Shown: positions 1 to 3,937 of the stretch, one piece after another
Layout of the letters: every line of letters starts with the position of its first letter
Numbering within the stretch: position 1 is the stretch's first letter
Origin: Collinsella sp.
Lineage (GTDB): Bacteria > Actinomycetota > Coriobacteriia > Coriobacteriales > Coriobacteriaceae
Length of the DNA stretch: 5,200 bases
Assembly: GCA_014871605.1 (NCBI GenBank)
Contig: WGSQ01000124.1
Location: 1-5,200 of the forward strand
Direction: 5' to 3'
Notes under the pieces: model-generated
Database searches by the model: none
What the model saw: only the letters and a program-made list of their open reading frames with translations
Told to the model about the DNA's origin: nothing
Translations under genes and position numbers: made by a program

Positions 1-80
1 CAGACGAGCGTGTCGACGTTGCCGGGTCTCCCCTCGCCTGCCGTTGGCGGGTGTTGCGGGGCTGTTCGCCGCATTGCCGC

Positions 81-95
81 CGCACTGGGAGTGCG
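81..95. repeat. Short perfect hairpin, 6-bp arms and 3-nt loop
   Basis: CGCACT, loop GGG, then AGTGCG. It lies 52 nt before the first gene. It has no T-tract, so it does not look like an intrinsic terminator. It could be an operator half-site pair or chance. Confidence 0.4.
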
Positions 96-102
96 CAGAC
101 CG

Positions 103-115
103 TAGGATAGTCCTA
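103..115. repeat. Short palindrome, candidate operator
   Basis: TAGGA, TAG, TCCTA: perfect 5-bp arms with a 3-nt centre, 32 nt before the GTG start. Its position and symmetry suit a repressor site, but five-base arms can arise by chance and no known operator consensus is recognised. Confidence 0.3.
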
Positions 116-130
116 TTGGCAGCCTGTCAA
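104..130 (-). promoter_or_regulatory. Candidate divergent promoter on the minus strand
   Basis: Read on the minus strand, bases 130-125 give a perfect TTGACA -35 box. After a 15-nt spacer, bases 109-104 give TATCCT (4 of 6 matches to TATAAT). The spacer is shorter than the preferred 16-18 nt. Only about 100 bases lie beyond it in the window, and the minus frame starting at ATG 74 has no Shine-Dalgarno, so no target gene can be confirmed. Confidence 0.2.
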
Positions 131-137
131 CTTGTCT

Positions 138-143
138 GGGAGG
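138..143 (+). promoter_or_regulatory. Shine-Dalgarno selecting the GTG start of the first gene
   Basis: GGGAGG lies 4 nt before GTG at 148. This supports the GTG start, which places the FAD-binding strand at residues 6-10, where this family normally begins. The spacing is slightly short. Confidence 0.6.
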
Positions 144-147
144 CACC

Positions 148-1605
148 GTGGCAGAAACGTTTGATATCGCAATTGTGGGCGCGGGCATCACCGGGTGCGC
201 CATCGCGCGGCAGCTCGTGCGGTTTGACCTGTCCATTTGCGTGGTCGAGGCGGCTAACGATATTGCGCTGGGCGCGTCGAAGGCCAACGGCGGCCTGGTG
301 CACGCAGGCTACGATCCGACACCGGGCACGGTTAAGGCGCAGGTCAACGCCCGTGGCTGCGAGCTGTATGGCACGTGGGCTCAGGAGCTGGGCTTTCTGT
401 TCTGCCGCACCGGGTCGATGGTGTTGGGCTTTAACGACGAGGACCGAGCGCATCTGGAGCAGCTGCGCCAGAATGGCCTGGCGAACGGCGTTCCCGAGCT
501 GGCGATTATAGGCCCCGAGCGCATCCACGAGCTGGAGCCACGCGCGAGTGCCCAGGCCACGTGCGCGCTATGGTGCCCTTCGACCGGTTACGTTGACCCA
601 TTTGAAGTTGCCATCGCTGCGCTGGAAAACGCGGTTGCCAACGGCGTGGCATTTATGCGGTCTGCGCCAGTGGAGGACATTGATGTTGCCGGCTCGGATG
701 ACAAAGCCGCCCGCTTTACGCTGGCGACGCCCGCCGGAGACGTGCGCTGCCGCTATCTGATCAACGCCGCGGGCAACGGCGCCGCCGACATCTCGCATAT
801 GGCGGGCGCCGAGGAGTTTCAGATGGTCTGGCGTCAGGGCAACATCGTGGTGCTGGATAAGGAGCCGCGCACGCTCATGCCGCTCTACCCCGTGCCGACG
901 CCGGTGTCGAAGGGCGTTATCGTGACGGGCACCGTGCACGGCAACACCGTGATCACCGCGACGGCCGCCGTGCGCGAACCGGGCGACACGCAGACCTATG
1001 CGAGCGATGTGAACGCGCCGCTGAGCGGCGCGCGCAAGCTGGTGCCCGATCTGGATACGCGCCGCGTGGTGCGCGCATTTGCCGGCGGGCGTCCGGTCAT
1101 TCAGGAAACGAACGACTTCTTTATTGGACAGTCGGCCGTGGTGCCGGGGCTGTTCCAGGCGGCGGGCATTCAGTCGCCGGGCGTGGCGAGCACGCCGGCC
1201 ATTGCCGACCGCATGGAGCAGGTGCTGCGCGACGCCGGCGTGGCCCTGCGTGAACGTGCCGATTGGAACCCGATCCGCCACGCGCCGGATGACTTTGACC
1301 GCGCGCCGCTCGCACGCAAGGAAGAGCTCATTGAGTCCAATCCCGCGTGGGGGCAGATCGTCTGCCGCTGCGAGACGGTTCCCGAGGCCGAGATTGTGGC
1401 CGCGATTCGGCGCCGCCCGAGCGCAGTTTCGGTCGAGGGCGTCAAGCGCCGCTGCCGCGCCGGCATGGGTCGGTGCCAGAGTGGCTTTTGCCAGAGCCGC
1501 GTGGTTGCGATTCTTGCCCGAGAGCTGGACTGTGACCCCAGCGAGGTATTACTGGAGGACGCCGGCTCCTGGCTGGTCGAGGGTCCTTTGAAGGGGGTGC
1601 GCTAG
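148..1605 (+). CDS. DAO-family FAD oxidoreductase with C-terminal BFD-like [2Fe-2S] domain (GlpA/LhgO-like)
   Basis: Predicted cytoplasmic flavoprotein dehydrogenase, 485 aa, GTG start. Seen: a Rossmann FAD motif G11-x-G13-x2-G16 after a hydrophobic strand, with acidic E34 ending the second strand. ASKANGGLVHAGYD at 43-56 is the FAD/substrate signature of the COG0579 branch (L-2-hydroxyglutarate and glycerol-3-phosphate dehydrogenases). FAGGRP at 311-316 and GIQSPG at 340-345 are the C-terminal FAD contacts. A BFD-like [2Fe-2S] domain follows at about 403-455, with ligands C406, C408, C443 and C448 around RAGMGRC, as in the C-terminus of E. coli GlpA. C436 is an extra cysteine. There is no signal peptide or membrane segment. 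It is the first gene of a three-gene operon with a second flavoprotein and DUF1667. This trio sits beside glycerol genes in several anaerobes (Thermotoga, clostridia, from memory), so anaerobic glycerol-3-phosphate dehydrogenase is the leading inference. A 2-hydroxyacid or amino-acid dehydrogenase is the alternative. Family is confident; substrate is not. Confidence 0.9.
   Translation: MAETFDIAIVGAGITGCAIARQLVRFDLSICVVEAANDIALGASKANGGLVHAGYDPTPGTVKAQVNARGCELYGTWAQELGFLFCRTGSMVLGFNDEDRAHLEQLRQNGLANGVPELAIIGPERIHELEPRASAQATCALWCPSTGYVDPFEVAIAALENAVANGVAFMRSAPVEDIDVAGSDDKAARFTLATPAGDVRCRYLINAAGNGAADISHMAGAEEFQMVWRQGNIVVLDKEPRTLMPLYPVPTPVSKGVIVTGTVHGNTVITATAAVREPGDTQTYASDVNAPLSGARKLVPDLDTRRVVRAFAGGRPVIQETNDFFIGQSAVVPGLFQAAGIQSPGVASTPAIADRMEQVLRDAGVALRERADWNPIRHAPDDFDRAPLARKEELIESNPAWGQIVCRCETVPEAEIVAAIRRRPSAVSVEGVKRRCRAGMGRCQSGFCQSRVVAILARELDCDPSEVLLEDAGSWLVEGPLKGVR
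1591..1598 (+). promoter_or_regulatory. Shine-Dalgarno inside the end of the first gene
   Basis: AAGGGGGT lies within the last codons of the preceding gene, 8 nt before ATG 1607. With only one base between the stop (1603-1605) and that ATG, translation of the two flavoproteins is probably coupled. Confidence 0.6.
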
Positions 1606-1606
1606 G

Positions 1607-2983
1607 ATGGCGACGATCGATGTGCGCAACGGACGCGCGGAGGCCGGAACCGCAGAGGTCGGAGCTGCAGCGCCCGTACAAACGCAAGCCTTCGACGTGG
1701 TCGCTATCGGCGGCGGACCTGCCGGCATGGCTGCCGCGCTGGCCGCGCATAAGGCCGGATCGCGCGTGGCCATCGTGGAGCGCGAGCAGCACCTGGGCGG
1801 CATCCTGCGCCAGTGCATCCACCCCGGCTTTGGGCTGTCACACTTTAAGAAGGAGCTCACCGGCCCCGAGTATGCGCAGCGCTTTATCGACCAGGTGCGC
1901 GCAACCGACATTGCGCTGTTCCTGAACAGCATGGTAATTGGGATTGATTCAGGCGAGCCTACGGAAGACACCGCAGTCCATACCGTCACGCTCATGAGCC
2001 GTACCGGCATGCTTCAGCTCACCGGGCGTGCGGTCGTCCTTGCTATGGGATGCCGCGAGCGCACCCGCAGCGAGATCAAGATCCCCGGCAGCCGTCCCGC
2101 CGGCGTGTTTACGGCGGGCCTGGCGCAGCGATACATCAATATCGAAAACCTCAAGCCCGGCTCGCGTGCCGTCATTTTGGGCTCGGGTGACATCGGGCTT
2201 ATCATGGCGCGCCGCTGCACGCTTGAGGGAATATCAGTCGAGGGCGTGTACGAGCTCATGCCGTACGCCAACGGTCTGCGCCGCAACGTCAAGAACTGCC
2301 TGGACGACTTTGGAATTCCGCTACACCTGTCCACCACCGTCACACGCGTGATCGGCCACGACCGCGTGGAGGCCGTCGAGGTAAGCCAGGTCGACGAGCA
2401 CCTGGTGCCCATTGCCGGGACGGAGCGCATCGTTCCGTGCGACACGCTGCTGCTATCGGTAGGATTGATTCCCGAGAACGAGCTTTCGGTTGCCGCAGGC
2501 GTGGAGCTTGACCCGCGCACGCGCGGGGCCGTAGTGGACCAGAGTCTGCAGACGGGCGTGCCGGGCATCTTTGCCTGTGGCAACGTGCTGCACGTGCACG
2601 ACCTGGCCGACAACGTGACGACCGAGTCCGTGCGTGCCGGCGCGGCCGCGGCGGCGTGGGCGTTGAGCGGCGACGCCGGGGCGAGCGCTGCGAGAACGGG
2701 CTGCGAGCTCACGGTCTCCCCTGCCGGCATCGCGGGCTACGCGCTGCCGGGACGCATTACGACTGTGACACTCACCAGACTCAACTTCCGTGTGCGCCGA
2801 CCGGTCGATGCCGCCCGCGTGAGGATCTTGGCCGACGGCGAGGAACTGTTCGCCGGCAAGGTCCGTGCGTTTAAGCCGAGCGTAATGGAGAATTTCCCGC
2901 TACCGGCAAAGGTGATTCAACGTGCACTCGACCTGGGTGCCAGCGAGATTGTCCTGTCCGTTGACCCCATCGAGGAGGCATAA
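1607..2983 (+). CDS. FAD/NAD(P)-dependent pyridine nucleotide oxidoreductase, partner of the upstream dehydrogenase
   Basis: Predicted cytoplasmic flavoprotein, 458 aa. It has a first dinucleotide site G35-x-G37-x2-G40 with E58 closing the FAD strand, then GGILRQCIHPGFG at 64-76. MGCRER at 147-152 lies before a second GxGxxG at G192-G194-G197 (NAD(P)H or second dinucleotide site). GIFACGNVLHVHD at 320-332 is the C-terminal FAD contact. The roughly 90 C-terminal residues after about 365 form a small family-specific domain. The ...GxRERxR...GVFTAGLAQ arrangement places it near HcnB and opine-oxidase (OoxA-type) subunits, which pair with DAO-type partners like the gene upstream. Inferred job: carrying electrons between the dehydrogenase and a pyridine nucleotide or other acceptor. 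It lacks the CxxxxC redox disulfide of classical disulfide reductases. The first 28 residues are a low-complexity extension before the Rossmann strand. The only alternative in-frame start before it is GTG 1622, without a better ribosome site, so ATG 1607 is kept. Confidence 0.88.
   Translation: MATIDVRNGRAEAGTAEVGAAAPVQTQAFDVVAIGGGPAGMAAALAAHKAGSRVAIVEREQHLGGILRQCIHPGFGLSHFKKELTGPEYAQRFIDQVRATDIALFLNSMVIGIDSGEPTEDTAVHTVTLMSRTGMLQLTGRAVVLAMGCRERTRSEIKIPGSRPAGVFTAGLAQRYINIENLKPGSRAVILGSGDIGLIMARRCTLEGISVEGVYELMPYANGLRRNVKNCLDDFGIPLHLSTTVTRVIGHDRVEAVEVSQVDEHLVPIAGTERIVPCDTLLLSVGLIPENELSVAAGVELDPRTRGAVVDQSLQTGVPGIFACGNVLHVHDLADNVTTESVRAGAAAAAWALSGDAGASAARTGCELTVSPAGIAGYALPGRITTVTLTRLNFRVRRPVDAARVRILADGEELFAGKVRAFKPSVMENFPLPAKVIQRALDLGASEIVLSVDPIEEA
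2972..2978 (+). promoter_or_regulatory. Shine-Dalgarno inside the end of the second gene
   Basis: GAGGAGG, a near-perfect ribosome site, doubles as the IEEA codons ending the second flavoprotein. It lies 8 nt before ATG 2987, so the DUF1667 gene is translated from the same transcript, probably at a good rate. Confidence 0.65.
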
Positions 2984-2986
2984 ACT

Positions 2987-3397
2987 ATGACCTATAACGT
3001 GATCGAAACGCTACAGTTCAACTGCACCACCTGCCCATCCGAGTGCCTTCTGACCGTAGAGGTAGAGCGTGACGCAGACGGCGTCGTGGCAGAAGTGCGC
3101 TCCGCGACCGGCAACAGATGCCCGCGTGGTGATAAGTTCGCACATCAGGAGCTCACCTGTCCCATGCGCGTACTCACCACCACCGTGGCCGTATCCGGAG
3201 GCGACGAGGCGTTGCTGCCCGTGCGCACGGCTGAGGCCATCCCGCTCGAACTCCACGTCCAGGCGATGGACCTCATCCGCGGCCTAGTCGTCAACGCCCC
3301 CATCCGCATGGGCGACGTCGTGCTAGAGAACCTCCTAGACACCAACATCAACCTAATCGCCAGCATGGATATCGACCGAGCCCAAGTAGCTAATTAG
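2987..3397 (+). CDS. DUF1667 (COG3862) cysteine-rich protein, probable metal-cluster subunit of the oxidoreductase
   Basis: Small soluble protein of 136 aa. Seen: NCTTCPSEC at 12-20 (C13, C16, C20), then GNRCPRGDKFAHQELTCP at 42-59 (C45, C58), then RVLTTTV. These are the hallmarks of DUF1667, a family of unknown biochemical function described as having conserved CXXC pairs. The C-x2-C-x3-C...C spacing with RCPRG resembles the N-terminal [4Fe-4S] domain of molybdopterin oxidoreductases, so an iron-sulfur role is inferred, not shown. It is the third gene of the operon, 3 nt after the second. The family travels with this flavoprotein pair, so it is likely a third subunit or assembly partner. Oddity: the last three codons and the stop (3386-3397) lie inside the left arm of a large inverted repeat, so the VAN C-terminus is probably repeat-derived. 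The last 40 codons also contain four CTA leucines, rare elsewhere in the operon. Confidence 0.88.
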   Translation: MTYNVIETLQFNCTTCPSECLLTVEVERDADGVVAEVRSATGNRCPRGDKFAHQELTCPMRVLTTTVAVSGGDEALLPVRTAEAIPLELHVQAMDLIRGLVVNAPIRMGDVVLENLLDTNINLIASMDIDRAQVAN

Positions 3398-3418
3398 GGA
3401 CGGGGCTCTTTTAGCTGC
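3386..3418 (+). repeat. 33-nt repeat copy A (left outer arm)
   Basis: Begins GTAGCTAATTAGGGACGGGG and ends TTTTAGCTGC. It matches the reverse complement of 3858-3890 at 29 of 33 positions, and 3713-3745 in the same orientation at 25 of 33. It overlaps the last three codons and stop of the DUF1667 gene. Confidence 0.75.
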
Positions 3419-3439
3419 CCCGCCATCCACCCCGTCCCT
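3396..3439 (+). terminator. Hairpin at the end of the redox operon, possible transcript end
   Basis: AGGGACGGGG (3396-3405) pairs perfectly with CCCCGTCCCT (3430-3439) around a 24-nt loop, beginning at the stop codon of the DUF1667 gene. GGGGC (3402-3406) and GCCCC (3417-3421) give a competing shorter stem. The stem is strong, but no T-run follows it, so it is not a canonical intrinsic terminator. It may protect the mRNA 3' end or terminate with Rho. It overlaps the left copy of the 33-nt repeat. Confidence 0.4.
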
Positions 3440-3445
3440 CCTCAA

Positions 3446-3508
3446 TTGCGGTGAAATAGTTCCTGATTTCCGCCAAAACCCCGGCAAACAGGAACTATTC
3501 CACCGCAA
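3446..3508. repeat. 63-bp inverted repeat with 20-nt arms
   Basis: Left arm TTGCGGTGAAATAGTTCCTG (3446-3465) pairs with 3489-3508 at 19 of 20 positions around a 23-nt loop. The single difference is an A/G change in the GTGAAAT/GTGGAAT part. It lacks the GGGACGGGG core of its neighbours, so it is a separate element type. Confidence 0.8.
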
Positions 3509-3552
3509 CTTGCCTTGGGATCGGTATTTAGCCTGTGCCTACTTTGATGCCA

Positions 3553-3712
3553 TTTCAAACCTATGCCGGATTACGGGGCTGATACGGAGACCCCCATCCA
3601 TACCGGCAATTTTCGATTTTTGATAAGCCGTCTACCTGCGGGTTTAATTTCGCGATTTTTCCCATGGTCAAGCAATACAGGTCCAGCCCCGTAATCCGCC
3701 ATACTTTTGAAA
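3553..3712. repeat. 160-bp element with 29-nt inverted arms
   Basis: Arms 3553-3581 and 3684-3712 pair at 26 of 29 positions, sharing TTTCAAA and CGGATTACGGGGCTG. The 102-nt centre is AT-richer than the flanks and holds two similar tracts: AATTTTCGATTTTT (3608-3621) and AATTTCGCGATTTTT (3646-3660). Its right end abuts the second 33-nt repeat exactly (3712/3713). Its GTCTACCTGC (3630-3639) recurs at 5152-5161, after the peptidase gene. Confidence 0.75.
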
Positions 3713-3745
3713 GCAGCTAATTCGGAACGGGCCTCTTATGACTAC
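3713..3745 (+). repeat. 33-nt repeat copy B (internal, diverged)
   Basis: Begins GCAGCTAATTCGGAACGGGC and ends GACTAC. It is in the same orientation as copy A (25 of 33) and inverted relative to copy C (22 of 33). The GGGACGGGG core has decayed to GGAACGGGC, suggesting an older copy. Confidence 0.6.
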
Positions 3746-3766
3746 TTTTGCCCGAACGTTCGCTCA

Positions 3767-3844
3767 AATGATTTTCCTGGGACGGGGATTGAATGATCAT
3801 TTGGCGCCGAATGATCATTCAATCCCCGTCCCAGGAAAATCATT
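3767..3844. repeat. 78-bp palindrome with perfect 35-bp arms
   Basis: Arms 3767-3801 and 3810-3844 are exact reverse complements. The 8-nt centre is TGGCGCCG, itself almost symmetric (GGCGCC). Each arm contains GGGACGGGG or its complement and the smaller palindrome AATGATCATT (3792-3801, 3810-3819). Any transcript through it, from either strand, would form a long uninterrupted stem, and DNA could extrude a cruciform. Confidence 0.92.
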
Positions 3845-3857
3845 CCGCAAGTTTTAC

Positions 3858-3890
3858 GCAGCTAAAATAGCCCCGTCCCAAATTGACTAC
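3858..3890 (-). repeat. 33-nt repeat copy C (right outer arm)
   Basis: Begins GCAGCTAAAATAGCCCCGTC and ends TTGACTAC. It is the inverted partner of copy A (29 of 33). Its last bases contain TTGACT (3883-3888), which fits as the -35 box of the peptidase promoter. Confidence 0.75.
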
Positions 3891-3910
3891 CCTGGCATTG
3901 GGGATACCAT
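3883..3910 (+). promoter_or_regulatory. Candidate sigma-70 promoter of the Xaa-Pro dipeptidase
   Basis: TTGACT (3883-3888, 5 of 6 to TTGACA), a 16-nt spacer, then TACCAT (3905-3910, 4 of 6 to TATAAT). Transcription would begin near 3917, leaving a leader of about 20 nt before ATG 3938, enough for the ribosome site at 3925-3931. The -35 box is the end of repeat copy C. Inferred from consensus matching only. Confidence 0.4.
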
Positions 3911-3924
3911 GGTGGCACCCTAGC

Positions 3925-3931
3925 GAAAGGA
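3925..3931 (+). promoter_or_regulatory. Shine-Dalgarno selecting ATG 3938
   Basis: GAAAGGA ends 6 nt before ATG 3938. An out-of-frame ATG at 3931-3933 overlaps its last base and is too close to the site to use it, so 3938 is the start. Confidence 0.6.
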
Positions 3932-3937
3932 TGTTTC

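Larger units (their letters stand above)
1..147. other. Leader upstream of the redox operon, no supported gene
   Basis: I see no convincing gene here. The forward frames starting at bases 1 and 3 stay open to stops at 103-105 and 108-110, but their translations match nothing I recognise, so they are not claimed as the tail of an upstream gene. The stretch holds two short perfect hairpins, at 81-95 and 103-115, close enough to the GTG start of the first gene to act on its expression. No good forward sigma-70 promoter is visible. TAGGAT at 103-108 could be a -10, but nothing like a -35 sits 16-18 nt before it. The operon may therefore be driven from outside the window or from an atypical promoter. 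Confidence 0.5.
3386..3890. mobile_element. Nest of non-coding inverted-repeat elements, possibly MITE-like
   Basis: About 505 bp bounded by 33-nt inverted arms (29 of 33 paired) fills nearly the whole gap between the redox operon and the peptidase gene. Inside are a 63-bp hairpin, a 160-bp element with 29-nt arms, a third copy of the 33-nt repeat and a 78-bp palindrome. No transposase or other protein is encoded. The only ATG-led frame of note (3738-3923) runs through the palindrome and looks like chance. The layout suits several small non-autonomous elements inserted next to or inside one another, or one composite element. No clear target-site duplication is visible. Calling it mobile is inference; the repeats themselves are read directly. 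Confidence 0.5.

Noticed and set aside
1..74. Possible minus-strand gene starting at ATG 74 and leaving the window
   Set aside because: Only about 24 codons are visible, there is no Shine-Dalgarno before the ATG, and the peptide is unremarkable. It is noted only because of the candidate divergent promoter.
44..511. Forward frame starting at TTG 44 and overlapping the first gene
   Set aside because: After base 148 it reads the flavoprotein gene in the wrong frame and gives an Arg/Ser-rich translation. It has no ribosome site at 44.
568..1281. Minus-strand open frame (237 codons) opposite the first flavoprotein
   Set aside because: His/Arg-rich translation without motifs, wholly inside a well-supported gene; a codon-bias shadow.
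2014..2730. Minus-strand open frame (238 codons) opposite the second flavoprotein
   Set aside because: Ser/Thr/Arg-rich with no motif, and it overlaps the nucleotide-binding core of the real gene on the other strand.
3553..3712. tRNA or riboswitch in the structured gap
   Set aside because: No cloverleaf, CCA end or recognisable aptamer core could be found. The structure is explained by simple inverted arms, and it is too far from the peptidase start to be an obvious leader.
3386..3890. CRISPR array
   Set aside because: The repeats are inverted, diverged and irregularly spaced, with no regular spacers and no cas genes; this is palindromic element DNA.
3738..3923. 61-codon ATG-led forward frame in the repeat nest
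   Set aside because: It runs through the perfect palindrome and copy C, so its sequence is dictated by repeats. It lacks a Shine-Dalgarno and resembles no protein family.
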